Positions 47,129 through 56,952 of a DNA stretch of 64,000 bases are shown here, in pieces. Source of the stretch: Virgibacillus litoralis (GTDB lineage: Bacteria; Bacillota; Bacilli; Bacillales; Amphibacillaceae). Under the pieces are notes generated by a model. It saw only the letters and a list, made by a program, of their open reading frames with translations, was not told the origin of the DNA and did no database searches. The stretch spans positions 1 to 64,000 of the forward strand of contig NZ_JAGGKK010000010.1 in NCBI RefSeq assembly GCF_017873675.1. Reading direction: 5' to 3'. Position numbers and translations under genes: made by a program. Within the stretch, counting starts at the first letter, position 1. The number at the start of each line of letters is the position of its first letter.

Positions 47129-47350
47129 ATGGTTCAGCTTACTAGACTGAATGGAGAACTTTTTCTATTAAACGCAATTATGATTGAACAGATTCAATCA
47201 CATCCAGATACGACGATTACATTGATGAATGGTAAGAAAATAGTTGTCAAGGACTCTGAATCTGAGGTTCAACAATTAGTAACAGATTATTATCGAAAAA
47301 TCGGTATAAATGGATGGTTTAAAGAAGTGGGTGATGTTAATGAGCGGTAG
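47129..47350 (+). CDS. swrD: FlbD/SwrD motor-power protein
   Basis: 73-residue FlbD-family protein; SwrD raises flagellar torque and enables swarming in B. subtilis. VQLTRLNGELFLLNAIMIEQI opens the protein (residues 2-22) and TITLMNGKKIVVKDS follows, as in the family. No ribosome site stands at normal distance: the start appears to depend on the hairpin just upstream. It overlaps fliL by 11 nt. Confidence 0.9.
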   Translation: MVQLTRLNGELFLLNAIMIEQIQSHPDTTITLMNGKKIVVKDSESEVQQLVTDYYRKIGINGWFKEVGDVNER

Positions 47351-47762
47351 GTTAGGGAAAACGATGGTTACATCTATAAGCATTTTATTGTTGGCTGGTG
47401 TAGTTGCACTTATAGTAGTTTTAAATTTTACCGGTGATAAAAATAATGGCAATGCACAATCAATTGATGAAATCGTAGAAAATTCGTATCAAACCTCTGA
47501 GATCACTACCGATTTACAAGATGGCAGTTTTGTACGAATTCAGTTTCAAATTATAACGGATAGTAAGGACGCTAAGGAAGAAGTTATAAAAAGGGAATTT
47601 CAGCTTAAAAACATCTTAATAAAAGAACTTGCTAAAATGAATGAAGAAGATTTTAAATCAGGATTATCAAATTTAGAAGATGTTGTTCAGTTAGAATTAA
47701 ATAAGGTAATGACAGAAGGCAGTATTACAGATGTTTATACAATAAATAAAATATTACAGTAG
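47340..47762 (+). CDS. fliL: Flagellar protein FliL
   Basis: 140-residue inner-membrane protein near the stator. A single N-terminal membrane segment (about residues 8-28, ISILLLAGVVALIVVLNF) is followed by a periplasmic-type domain ending LNKVMTEGSITDVY. The start ATG at 47340 lies inside the end of swrD, after GGGTGATG. The longer frame from 47310 has no ribosome site. Confidence 0.93.
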   Translation: MSGRLGKTMVTSISILLLAGVVALIVVLNFTGDKNNGNAQSIDEIVENSYQTSEITTDLQDGSFVRIQFQIITDSKDAKEEVIKREFQLKNILIKELAKMNEEDFKSGLSNLEDVVQLELNKVMTEGSITDVYTINKILQ

Positions 47763-47798
47763 TAAGGTAAATTCTCCTGTTTGGAGGTGAGGTTTCAA

Positions 47799-48791
47799 GT
47801 GGAAGAAGTACTTTCGCAAAATGAGATTGATGCATTATTATCAGCAATATCGTCGGGCGAAATGAATGCAGATGAATTAAAAAAAGAAGAAAAAGAGCAA
47901 AAGGTTCGAGTTTATGATTTTAAGCGTGCGCTTCGGTTTTCTAAAGATCAAATTCGCAGTTTGTCCAGGATTCATGAGAATTATGCCCGTTTATTAACGA
48001 CTTACTTCTCTGCGCAATTAAGAACATATGTAAATATCTCTGTTGCGTCTGTTGACCAAATACCTTATGAAGAATTTATTCGATCTGTTCCGAAAATGAC
48101 CGTATTAAACATGTATAGTCTAGAACCACTTGAAGGCAGAATTTTAATGGAAGTTAATCCGAATATAGCATATGGGATGCTTGACAGGGTCCTTGGAGGA
48201 AAAGGGTATAGTGTTAACAAAGTAGAAAATCTAACTGAAATTGAAACGATGCTAATGTCTCAGCTTTTTGAAAAAGCGACGGTAAACTTACAAGAGGCTT
48301 GGTCATCCTTAATAGAAATTGATCCAGTATTAGAGGATTTTGAAGTGAATCCGCAATTCCTTCAAATGGTATCACCAAATGAAACAGTTGTTGTAGTTTC
48401 ATTAAATACAACAATAGGCGAAACAAGTGGCATGATTAACATTTGTATTCCACATATAGTTTTGGAACCTATTATTCCAAAGTTATCAGTACATTATTGG
48501 ATGCAAACAGCTACTAAGAAGCGGGACCCAGAAGCATATGAAAAATTATCTAACAATATTCAACTTGCTAATGTTGAAGCAAAGACAATATTGGGTAACG
48601 CCAATATTAGCATTCAGCAGCTACTTAATTTAAATACAGATGACATAATAGGGCTAAATCAACCAATAGATCATCCATTAACATTAGCAGTAAATGATGA
48701 AGCTAAGTTCTATGTACAGCCTGGCAAATTTAAAAATAAGATGTCAGTCCAAGTACTCGGAGAAATTAAGGGGGGGAACAATAATGAATGA
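47799..48791 (+). CDS. fliM: Flagellar motor switch protein FliM
   Basis: 330-residue C-ring protein. The N-terminal LSQNEIDALL is the CheY-P docking motif; the CheC-like middle domain and the C-terminal SpoA domain (about residues 260-325) follow. Start GTG at 47799 lies after GGAGGTGAGG. It overlaps fliY by 8 nt. Confidence 0.96.
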   Translation: MEEVLSQNEIDALLSAISSGEMNADELKKEEKEQKVRVYDFKRALRFSKDQIRSLSRIHENYARLLTTYFSAQLRTYVNISVASVDQIPYEEFIRSVPKMTVLNMYSLEPLEGRILMEVNPNIAYGMLDRVLGGKGYSVNKVENLTEIETMLMSQLFEKATVNLQEAWSSLIEIDPVLEDFEVNPQFLQMVSPNETVVVVSLNTTIGETSGMINICIPHIVLEPIIPKLSVHYWMQTATKKRDPEAYEKLSNNIQLANVEAKTILGNANISIQQLLNLNTDDIIGLNQPIDHPLTLAVNDEAKFYVQPGKFKNKMSVQVLGEIKGGNNNE

Positions 48792-49923
48792 TGGTATGCT
48801 TTCCCAAGACGAAATAGACGCACTTCTAAAAGTAGGTGAAGAAGAAGACGAGATGGATAAAAATTCAAGCGATACTTTAAATTCATTATCAACAATTGAA
48901 ATAGATACCCTAGGGGAAATAGGTAATATCTCTTTTGGAAGCTCGGCAACAACATTATCTACTTTACTAAATCAAAAAGTAGATATTACGACTCCAAAAG
49001 TTACTGTTATTAAAAATACTGAATTGAATAACGTCTTTGATTATGATCATGTAAATATTCAGGTGAATTATATAGAGGGATTCAATGGACAAAATGTACT
49101 AGTTATGAAGTCAGAAGATGCTGCTGTAATCTCAGACATTATGCTAGGTGGTGAGGGAACATCTCCAGATAATGAATTAAATGAAATACATTTAAGTGCT
49201 GTTCAGGAAGCAATGAATCAAATGATGGGAACTGCTGCAACAAGTATGTCAACGGTATTTGGGAAACGTGTTGATATTTCACCGCCAACTATTAATCTTG
49301 AAAAATCTAAAGGCGATGAAAGCGCAGAATCTTTCCCTGACGAAGAACATTTTGTGAAAGTTTCGTTTCAGCTGCAAGTTGGTAACCTGATAGACTCTAA
49401 TATAATGCAGTTGATACCTGTTCAATTTGCCAAGCAATTGGTTGATCAGTTGTTGAATGCCTCTTCTTCTGATGCGAAAGAAGAAGCAGCAGTAACAGCA
49501 GAGACAGAAAAGCCAAAAGTGAAAACTGAACAAAAGGCTAATTCAGATCAGGAAATGCCTGAGAGTGCACAATATTTGGGAGATTCAATTGACCAAGATA
49601 ATTCTTCTATTCAACAAGCAACATTCTCGAACTTTGAACAAGTTGAGTTGAACAAAAGTGAGCAGCGTAACCTGGACATGCTTTTAGATATACCATTGAA
49701 AGTAACGGTAGAACTTGGTCGTACAAAAAGGACCATTAAGGATATTTTGGAACTATCAGCTGGATCTATAATTGAATTAGACAAACTTGCAGGTGAACCA
49801 GTGGATATCTTAGTGAACGAAAAGTTAATTGCTAAGGGTGAAGTAGTAGTTATTGATGAGAACTTTGGTGTTCGTGTAACGGATATTAGCAGCAGAACAG
49901 ACCGTTTGATGAAACTAAAATAA
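48784..49923 (+). CDS. fliY: Flagellar switch and CheY-P phosphatase FliY
   Basis: 379-residue fusion of an N-terminal CheY-P-binding peptide (LSQDEIDALL), a CheC-type phosphatase domain with two E..N sites (GEIGNISFGSSATTLS and VQEAMNQMMGTAATSMS), an acidic linker (about 225-275) and a C-terminal FliN/SpoA domain. It removes phosphate from CheY-P at the switch in Gram-positives. Starts inside the end of fliM. Confidence 0.95.
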   Translation: MNDGMLSQDEIDALLKVGEEEDEMDKNSSDTLNSLSTIEIDTLGEIGNISFGSSATTLSTLLNQKVDITTPKVTVIKNTELNNVFDYDHVNIQVNYIEGFNGQNVLVMKSEDAAVISDIMLGGEGTSPDNELNEIHLSAVQEAMNQMMGTAATSMSTVFGKRVDISPPTINLEKSKGDESAESFPDEEHFVKVSFQLQVGNLIDSNIMQLIPVQFAKQLVDQLLNASSSDAKEEAAVTAETEKPKVKTEQKANSDQEMPESAQYLGDSIDQDNSSIQQATFSNFEQVELNKSEQRNLDMLLDIPLKVTVELGRTKRTIKDILELSAGSIIELDKLAGEPVDILVNEKLIAKGEVVVIDENFGVRVTDISSRTDRLMKLK

Positions 49924-49951
49924 TAATATATCTAAAAGGGGGATTACTACA

Positions 49952-50314
49952 ATGGCAAAACAAATTTTAATAGTAGATGACGCAGCTTTCATGCGCATGA
50001 TGATAAAAGATATCTTAAGTAAAAACGGATTTGAAGTAGTTGGCGAAGCACAGGATGGCGTAGAGGCAATTGAGAAATATAAGGAGTTGAAACCTGATCT
50101 CGTTACACTCGATATTACGATGCCAGAGATGGACGGGTTAGCTGCTTTAAAAGAACTAAAACAACTAGATGGTGATGCAAATATAATCATGTGCTCAGCT
50201 ATGGGACAACAGGCTATGGTTATAGATGCTATTCAGGCTGGCGCTAAAGATTTCATCGTTAAACCGTTCCAGGCAGAACGAGTTGTGGAAGCAATCCAGA
50301 AGGCGCTAGATTAA
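49952..50314 (+). CDS. cheY: Chemotaxis response regulator CheY
   Basis: 120-residue receiver. Phosphorylation site Asp54 (LVTLDITMPEMDG) and the acidic pair Asp9/Asp10 (IVDDAAFM); Lys in FIVKPF completes the site. AAAGGGGGATTA precedes the ATG. In Bacillus CheY-P promotes counterclockwise rotation. Confidence 0.97.
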   Translation: MAKQILIVDDAAFMRMMIKDILSKNGFEVVGEAQDGVEAIEKYKELKPDLVTLDITMPEMDGLAALKELKQLDGDANIIMCSAMGQQAMVIDAIQAGAKDFIVKPFQAERVVEAIQKALD

Positions 50315-50330
50315 GAAACGAGTGAGTATA

Positions 50331-50975
50331 GTGATAAAAAGATTAGGATTATTTATTTGTATCATAGCTTTCATTTTCACAGCTTCGTATCCTGTGATTA
50401 CCGAGGCGGAACCCAGTGTAGAAAATTGCCTCGATGAAGATACAGATTGTACACAGGCTGAAACAACTCCTATTGAAACCGATAGTGATGAAGAGTCTGG
50501 TGAAATGAGTAATGGGTCATTACTATTTAACTTGGTCAAGATGTTTTTTGCCTTACTGTTGGTACTTGGACTTATATACTTATTACTTAAGTTTTTAAGC
50601 AAGCGTAATAAACTGTTTCAACAAGTAAAAGCGTTGGAGAATTTAGGTGGTATTTCAGTTGGACCTAATAAATCAATTCAGCTGGTTCGAATTGGTTCCA
50701 GAATCTTTGTTATAGGTGTCGGTGAAAATGTGGAAATGCTACAAGAAATTACTGAAGAAGAAGCAAAGAAAGAAATATTACATAATAATGCATCCAATGA
50801 AGTTGAAACAAAGTCAATATTGACGTCTATTTTTCAACAAAAATCAGGTTCTGACGAAGCAAATCAATCTAAGAAAGATTTTAAAAATATGTTTTCGAGT
50901 GAATTAAATAAATTAAAACAAAGCAGAACAAAATTAATCAATCAACGGAAACAGAAGGAAGATAAACATGAATGA
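50331..50975 (+). CDS. fliO: Flagellar biosynthetic protein FliO/FliZ
   Basis: About 214 residues. An N-terminal signal-like segment (residues 2-22), an acidic Cys-containing stretch (CLDEDTDCTQ), one membrane segment (near 70-90, LVKMFFALLLVLGLIYLLLK) and a cytoplasmic domain NKSIQLVRIGSRIFVIGVGE typical of FliO. Start taken as GTG at 50331 (GAGTGAG upstream); GTG at 50322 is possible. It overlaps fliP by 8 nt. The B. subtilis name is fliZ. Confidence 0.87.
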   Translation: MIKRLGLFICIIAFIFTASYPVITEAEPSVENCLDEDTDCTQAETTPIETDSDEESGEMSNGSLLFNLVKMFFALLLVLGLIYLLLKFLSKRNKLFQQVKALENLGGISVGPNKSIQLVRIGSRIFVIGVGENVEMLQEITEEEAKKEILHNNASNEVETKSILTSIFQQKSGSDEANQSKKDFKNMFSSELNKLKQSRTKLINQRKQKEDKHE

Positions 50976-51633
50976 ATTTGTCGAAATGTTTTCTGGATCC
51001 GATCCTTCATCTATATCAACATCAGTAAAACTATTATTATTACTAACTGTTTTATCATTAGCACCAAGTATATTAATTCTAATGACAAGTTTTACAAGGA
51101 TAATAATTGTACTGTCATTTGTTAGAACATCACTCGCTACACAACAAATGCCACCAAACCAAGTATTAATCGGGCTGGCGTTGTTTCTTACCTTTTTCGT
51201 AATGGCACCAACTTTTAATGAGGTTTATGATGAGGCATTACAGCCGCTATTTGAAGAAGAAATAACATTGGATGAAGCATATGATCGGGCAAGTATGCCA
51301 ATGAAAGAATTTATGTCGAAACATACACGGCAAAAAGACCTGGCATTATTTATGAATTATGCGGAAATTGATAGGCCCGATAATATAGAGGATATTCCAT
51401 TAACTACGTTGGTACCGGCTTTTGCGATAAGTGAATTAAAAACTGCCTTTCAGATGGGATTTATGATTTTTGTTCCATTTTTAATAATTGATATGGCTGT
51501 TGCAAGTGTTCTTATGTCAATGGGGATGATGATGTTACCACCAGTAATGATCTCATTACCATTTAAAATACTGTTATTTGTATTAGTAGACGGCTGGTAC
51601 TTGATTACACAGTCATTATTACAAGGTTTTTAA
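50968..51633 (+). CDS. fliP: Flagellar export protein FliP
   Basis: 221-residue core export-gate membrane protein with about four membrane segments. TSFTRIIIVLSFVRTSLATQ and LGL-type loops, then FMIFVPFLIIDMAVASVLMS are diagnostic. Forms the FliP5-FliQ4-FliR1 gate. ATG overlaps fliO; GGAAGATAAAC lies upstream. Confidence 0.96.
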   Translation: MNEFVEMFSGSDPSSISTSVKLLLLLTVLSLAPSILILMTSFTRIIIVLSFVRTSLATQQMPPNQVLIGLALFLTFFVMAPTFNEVYDEALQPLFEEEITLDEAYDRASMPMKEFMSKHTRQKDLALFMNYAEIDRPDNIEDIPLTTLVPAFAISELKTAFQMGFMIFVPFLIIDMAVASVLMSMGMMMLPPVMISLPFKILLFVLVDGWYLITQSLLQGF

Positions 51634-51648
51634 GGCAGGTGTTTATAT

Positions 51649-51918
51649 TTGACGAGTGAGTTTGTATTAACCTTAGCTGAAAAAGGTGTCTATGTTATTT
51701 TACTTATATCCGGTCCATTGCTTATCTTGGCACTATCTGTGGGACTTCTTGTCAGTATTTTTCAGGCCACAACTCAAATACAGGAACAAACACTGGCCTT
51801 TATTCCAAAAATAGTTGCTGTATTAGTAGGACTTGTATTTTTTGGACCATGGATGCTTACGAAGATGGTCGAATTCACAGTAAATTTATATCAAAATCTC
51901 AATCAGTTTGTAGGGTAA
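51649..51918 (+). CDS. fliQ: Flagellar export protein FliQ
   Basis: 89-residue protein with two membrane hairpin helices (about residues 15-38 and 50-75); VSIFQATTQIQEQTLAFIPK is the signature. The start is TTG, with GGCAGGTG upstream. Directly between fliP and fliR. Confidence 0.94.
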   Translation: MTSEFVLTLAEKGVYVILLISGPLLILALSVGLLVSIFQATTQIQEQTLAFIPKIVAVLVGLVFFGPWMLTKMVEFTVNLYQNLNQFVG

Positions 51919-51921
51919 AGT

Positions 51922-52701
51922 ATGTTAGATATTATTAATCTTTCTAGTATTCCTGTTTTTTTACTAGTTTTTGTAAGAGTACTAGCGTTTTTCTCGACAG
52001 TTCCGTTGTTTTCATATCGAACTATACCCACGCCATTTAAGATTGGTTTTTCGTTTTTTCTGGCATTAGTAATGTTTTATACCGTTGATACATCGAATGT
52101 GTCAATTGATGATATGTTTTTGTTTTTATTAGTAAAGGAAGCAATTGTTGGTCTTTTAATAGGGTTACTAGCCTATATAATACTTTCAGCAATCCAAATT
52201 GCTGGCGGTTTCATAGATTTCCAAATGGGGTTTGCAATAGCTAACGTAATTGATCCGCAAACAGGTGCTCAAAGTCCCTTAACAGGTCAATACCTTTATA
52301 TCATTGCATTATTATTCTTATTATCGGTAAATGGTCATCATTTGTTAATAGATGGAATCTTTTATAGCTATAATTTAATCCCTATCGAATCTTTTATTCC
52401 GTTTGAGGATGGTACAATAGCTGATTTTGTGATAACTACTTTTAATAAAATGTTTGTCATTGCATTCCAGATGGCAATTCCAATTGTTGGCTGTTTATTT
52501 TTAGTGGATGTTGCACTGGGGATTATTGCTAGAGCAGTACCACAATTAAATGTGTTTGTAGTTGGATTGCCAATAAAAATTTTCGTGAGTTTTGTTGTTA
52601 TTTTATTTTTCCTTAGTCTTTACATTGTTTTGGCGAAAAGCCTTTTTGAAACGATGTTTGATGCAATGCGAGGTTTAATGCAATTATTCGGAGGTGCTTA
52701 A
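51922..52701 (+). CDS. fliR: Flagellar export protein FliR
   Basis: 259-residue gate protein with six to seven membrane segments. FVRVLAFFSTVPLFSYRTIP at the start and GFIDFQMGFAIANVIDPQTG in the middle match. 3 nt after fliQ with only a weak ribosome site (TAGGGTAAAG). Confidence 0.95.
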   Translation: MLDIINLSSIPVFLLVFVRVLAFFSTVPLFSYRTIPTPFKIGFSFFLALVMFYTVDTSNVSIDDMFLFLLVKEAIVGLLIGLLAYIILSAIQIAGGFIDFQMGFAIANVIDPQTGAQSPLTGQYLYIIALLFLLSVNGHHLLIDGIFYSYNLIPIESFIPFEDGTIADFVITTFNKMFVIAFQMAIPIVGCLFLVDVALGIIARAVPQLNVFVVGLPIKIFVSFVVILFFLSLYIVLAKSLFETMFDAMRGLMQLFGGA

Positions 52702-52702
52702 T

Positions 52703-53794
52703 GTGCACTTGAAACTGGACTTGCAATATTTTGCGGGCGCCGATGAAAAAACAGAAAAAGCTACACCCAAGAAACGTCAGGACGAAAGGAAAAAAGGGAA
52801 AGTAGCCAAAAGTCAGGACATAAACACAGCATTTTTATTGTTTTTTTGTTTCGTGATATTAGTAGTGTTTGGCGGATTCATGAAAGACATTATGACAACA
52901 ATGTTTCAACACACCTTTACAGAGTATATGAACTGGGACGTAACGATAGCCTCAGTTGGCTTGGTATTAACAGAAACTTCATTAGAGCTTGGGAAAATGC
53001 TTGCCCCAATAATGGTCGTTGCAATTCTTGCAGGTTTGGCTTCTAACTTTACACAAATCGGATTTTTGTTTACGACAGAACCTTTAAAGCTTGATTTGAA
53101 GAAACTTGATCCAATTCAAGGGGCAAAAAAGATTTTTTCGGCTAGAGCTTTAGTTGAATTGCTAAAGTCGTTATTAAAAATCACCTTCATTGGAATAATT
53201 ACGTTTTTAATTATTTGGATGTATAAAGATGAGATGATGATGCTTGCGTTCAAAACTGCTGAGAATGCTATTGGTTTTTTTGGAAGAATTACAATTATCA
53301 TGGGTGTTTCAGCAGCGTTCGCATTACTATTCCTATCCGTTTTAGATTACACCTATCAAAAATATGACTTCGAAAAAAGTTTAAAAATGTCAAAAAAAGA
53401 TGTTAAAGATGAGCATAAGAATATTGAAGGTGACCCTCAAATCAAAGCAAAAATCAAAGAGAAACAGCGTCAAATGGCGACGAGGCGGATGATGAGCGAG
53501 GTTCCTTCAGCAGATGTGGTAATTACGAACCCTACACATTTTGCTATTGCGATTAAGTATGATGAAGATAAAGCTTCTGCTCCATATGTTGTTGCAAAAG
53601 GGGTCGATCAGATAGCGTTCAAAATTAGGGAAATTGCCAAAGCAAACAATGTGGTTACAGTTGAAAATAAGCCATTGGCAAGAACTTTATATGATGTGAT
53701 TGAAATTGGTGATATTATACCAGAAGAATTTTATCAGGCTGTAGCTGAAATGCTTGCTTACGTTTACAGGTTAGAGAAAAAAGTTGGGCAATAA
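52703..53794 (+). CDS. flhB: Flagellar export switch protein FlhB
   Basis: 363-residue membrane protein that changes substrate class after FliK acts. Basic N-terminus (EKTEKATPKKRQDERKKGK), four membrane segments, and the self-cleaving NPTH motif (near residue 275, VVITNPTHFAIAIKYD) followed by the cytoplasmic tail. Start GTG at 52703, six bases after GGAGGTG; TTG at 52709 would also fit. Its tail resembles ylqH at 25.4 kb. Confidence 0.95.
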   Translation: MHLKLDLQYFAGADEKTEKATPKKRQDERKKGKVAKSQDINTAFLLFFCFVILVVFGGFMKDIMTTMFQHTFTEYMNWDVTIASVGLVLTETSLELGKMLAPIMVVAILAGLASNFTQIGFLFTTEPLKLDLKKLDPIQGAKKIFSARALVELLKSLLKITFIGIITFLIIWMYKDEMMMLAFKTAENAIGFFGRITIIMGVSAAFALLFLSVLDYTYQKYDFEKSLKMSKKDVKDEHKNIEGDPQIKAKIKEKQRQMATRRMMSEVPSADVVITNPTHFAIAIKYDEDKASAPYVVAKGVDQIAFKIREIAKANNVVTVENKPLARTLYDVIEIGDIIPEEFYQAVAEMLAYVYRLEKKVGQ

Positions 53795-53806
53795 GGAGAG
53801 ACATCT

Positions 53807-55840
53807 ATGAAAGCACGTGATTTATCCGTACTTTTAGGAGTAATTTTAATAATAGTTATGCTTGTCGTCCCTTTACCGGGATGGCTATTAAGTATACTTA
53901 TTTTATGTAATATATCTTTAGCACTTGTCGTTATTTTAGTTTCGATGAATACACGTGAAGCACTGCAGTTTTCAATATTTCCTTCTCTCTTATTGTTATT
54001 GACATTGTTTCGACTTGCATTGAATGTTTCTACCACAAGATCAATACTATCTGAGGCAGAAGCTGGTGGTGTCATTGCTACATTCGGATCTTTTGTAATT
54101 GGCGATAACCCGCTTGTAGGCTTTGTTGTATTTGTTATTCTAGTTATTATTCAATTTTTAGTTATTACAAAAGGTGCAGAGCGAGTATCTGAAGTTGCTG
54201 CAAGATTCACATTAGATGCTATGCCTGGTAAGCAGATGAGTATTGATGCTGATTTGAATGCTGGATTGATTTCAGAGCAACAAGCTAAAGAACGACGTGA
54301 GAAAGTAGAAAGTGAAGCTGATTTCCATGGTGCTATGGATGGTGCAAGTAAATTCGTGAAAGGTGATGCCATAGCAGGGATTATTATTGTGTTAATTAAT
54401 ATTATCTTTGGACTTGTTATTGGTATGGTTCAAATGGACTTCACCTTTACAGAAGCAATGAATACATATATGCGCCTTACTGTTGGCGATGGATTAGTAA
54501 GTCAGATACCTGCATTATTGATCGCAACTGCTACTGGGATTGTAGTTACTAGAACAACATCAACCGGAAATTTGGGAAGCGATGTGACCGAACAGCTTCT
54601 GCAATACCCGAAACTGTTGTTTATCGCAGCAGGAACTTTATTCCTGCTTGGATTTACACCGATTAATTTCTTTCTAACTACAACGTTGGCCGGATTATTA
54701 GCTTTGGGAGGATATGTACTTCTGAAGCAGTCTGATGAACAAGAAGAGCCTGATATCGAAGAGGAAGAGCAGACAGAATCTTCATCAATGAAATCACCTG
54801 AAAGTGTCGTGAACTTATTAAACATGGACCCGATTGAATTTGAATTTGGCTATGCACTTATTCCATTGGTCGATGCAAGCCAAGGCGGAGATTTGCTTGA
54901 TAGGGTAGTAATGATCCGAAGACAGCTTGCGATTGAATTAGGTATTGTAGTTCCCGTAGTGCGAATTCGGGATAATATTCAGTTAAATCCGAATGAGTAT
55001 CGGTTGAAAATAAAGGGAAATGAAGTAGCATTCGGAGAGTTATTGCTTGATCATTATCTAGCAATGACTCCAGACATAGATGATGAGGAGATAGATGGTA
55101 TCGAGACAAAAGAGCCGGCATTTGGTTTACCGGCAAAGTGGATAAGTGAAGAGAATAAGGATGATGCAGAGTTATCCGGATACACGGTGGTTGATCCTCC
55201 ATCAGTTGTTTCGACTCATATCACGGAAATTATTAAACAAAATGCACATGCGTTATTGGGACGTCAGGAAACAAAGCAGTTAATCGATCACCTGAAAGAA
55301 AACTATCCAATCCTGGTAGAGGAGGTTACTCCAGAGCCATTAGCAGTTGGCGATGTTCAAAAAGTTCTAGCCAAGCTGCTCAAGGAAAATATTTCGGTTC
55401 GGAACCTACCGATTATTTTCGAAACGTTGGCTGATTTTGCCAAGATGACAAATGACACAGAACTTTTAACCGAATATGTACGGCAAGCATTATCATCACA
55501 GATAACCAAACAATATGTAACTGATGATATGTCGTTAAAAGTGATTACTGTTTCAGGGAAAGTAGAGAAAATGATTGCAGAAAGTATTCAGCAGACTGAG
55601 CACGGTAATTATATAACGTTAGACCCCGAGTCACAGCAAATCATTGTGAAAACACTTCATGATGAAGTAGAAAAGCTGACATTGCAAGAAGAAACTGCTG
55701 TTGTCCTATGCTCTCCTGCAATCAGGATGTATCTAAAACAGTTATTAGATCGATTCCTTCCACAAGTGGTTGTGCTATCGTATAACGAATTAGAACCAAG
55801 TGTTCAAATACAAAGTGTTGGAGTGGTGAATGTAGCATGA
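53807..55840 (+). CDS. flhA: Flagellar export protein FlhA
   Basis: 677-residue export-gate protein with about eight membrane segments in the first 310 residues, a conserved FHIPEP-type loop region (AARFTLDAMPGKQMSID near 130-150) and a cytoplasmic domain that docks chaperone-substrate complexes. AAGGAGAGAC precedes the ATG. It overlaps flhF by 4 nt. Confidence 0.96.
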   Translation: MKARDLSVLLGVILIIVMLVVPLPGWLLSILILCNISLALVVILVSMNTREALQFSIFPSLLLLLTLFRLALNVSTTRSILSEAEAGGVIATFGSFVIGDNPLVGFVVFVILVIIQFLVITKGAERVSEVAARFTLDAMPGKQMSIDADLNAGLISEQQAKERREKVESEADFHGAMDGASKFVKGDAIAGIIIVLINIIFGLVIGMVQMDFTFTEAMNTYMRLTVGDGLVSQIPALLIATATGIVVTRTTSTGNLGSDVTEQLLQYPKLLFIAAGTLFLLGFTPINFFLTTTLAGLLALGGYVLLKQSDEQEEPDIEEEEQTESSSMKSPESVVNLLNMDPIEFEFGYALIPLVDASQGGDLLDRVVMIRRQLAIELGIVVPVVRIRDNIQLNPNEYRLKIKGNEVAFGELLLDHYLAMTPDIDDEEIDGIETKEPAFGLPAKWISEENKDDAELSGYTVVDPPSVVSTHITEIIKQNAHALLGRQETKQLIDHLKENYPILVEEVTPEPLAVGDVQKVLAKLLKENISVRNLPIIFETLADFAKMTNDTELLTEYVRQALSSQITKQYVTDDMSLKVITVSGKVEKMIAESIQQTEHGNYITLDPESQQIIVKTLHDEVEKLTLQEETAVVLCSPAIRMYLKQLLDRFLPQVVVLSYNELEPSVQIQSVGVVNVA

Positions 55841-56952
55841 AGGTGAAAAAGTATGTAGCATCAACAATGCCAGAGGCCATGAATCGAATACGCAAAGAAC
55901 TTGGACCTGAAGCTGTCATTTTAAATTCAAAGGAGATTTTTCACGGTGGCTTTTTAGGGTTTTTTAAGAAGAGAAATATTGAAGTAATTGCGGCACTTGA
56001 TCCACAGCCTCAACCACCAAAAAAGCAGGAAATGATAAAGGATACGAGCAGTGTCAATAAACCAGCGAATGTTGAAGATGGTACTATTTTAAATGAAATA
56101 CGACACTTAAAGAAAATTATTGAAGTGCAGTCATCAAATAAAAATAACGATTATCCGGATGAGTATCAAATTATCTTTTACCATTTGATAAATCAAGAAA
56201 TTGATAAGGATTTGGCAGAAAGCATAATAGATACCATTCTTAACAGACATGACAATATACCGGAATATACTCCAACACAAGATAGTATTTTGGATGATAC
56301 AAAGGCAGAGATAGAAAACAGGTTAAGTGAATTACCATTTAATGGACTGACATATCAAAAGAAGATTATTCAATTTGTTGGTCCAACAGGGGTTGGAAAA
56401 ACAACCACAATTGCAAAAGTAGCAGCGGCTAGTATGCTAAATGATAACAAAAAAGTTGCACTAATTACTGCTGATACATATCGAATTGCAGCTATAGAGC
56501 AATTAAAAACATATTCAAAAATACTAGATATACCAATTGAAGTCGCTTATAATATTAAAGATTACAAGGATGCTGTTGAAAAATTTAAATCCTATGATTT
56601 AATTCTTGTTGATACTGCTGGACGAAATTTTCGGGATGAAAAGTACGTAAAAGAACTGCAGAATAGTATTCAATTTAATGCTTCTATTGAAACGTATTTA
56701 GTATTATCCATGACAGCAAAGCCAAAGGATATAACAGAAATACACGATCAATTCAGCCATTTATCGATAAGTGAAGTTATTTTTACTAAGGTTGATGAGA
56801 CAAGACAATATGGCAGCATGTTGAACATTGCGTTAAAGAAAAACGTAGGGGTGGTATTTATGACAAATGGGCAGGATGTACCGGACGATATTATTGAACC
56901 ATCCCCGAGTCTTATTAGTAGTTATATAGTGGGTGAATATAGTGATGCATGA
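55837..56952 (+). CDS. flhF: Flagellar SRP-type GTPase FlhF
   Basis: 371-residue GTPase that sets flagellum position. N-terminal B domain (KVKKYVASTMPEAMNRIRKE), then NG domain with GPTGVGKTTTIAKVAA (near residue 183), DTAGRNF and TKVDETRQYG. Works with FlhG, whose gene overlaps its end. Confidence 0.95.
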   Translation: MKVKKYVASTMPEAMNRIRKELGPEAVILNSKEIFHGGFLGFFKKRNIEVIAALDPQPQPPKKQEMIKDTSSVNKPANVEDGTILNEIRHLKKIIEVQSSNKNNDYPDEYQIIFYHLINQEIDKDLAESIIDTILNRHDNIPEYTPTQDSILDDTKAEIENRLSELPFNGLTYQKKIIQFVGPTGVGKTTTIAKVAAASMLNDNKKVALITADTYRIAAIEQLKTYSKILDIPIEVAYNIKDYKDAVEKFKSYDLILVDTAGRNFRDEKYVKELQNSIQFNASIETYLVLSMTAKPKDITEIHDQFSHLSISEVIFTKVDETRQYGSMLNIALKKNVGVVFMTNGQDVPDDIIEPSPSLISSYIVGEYSDA

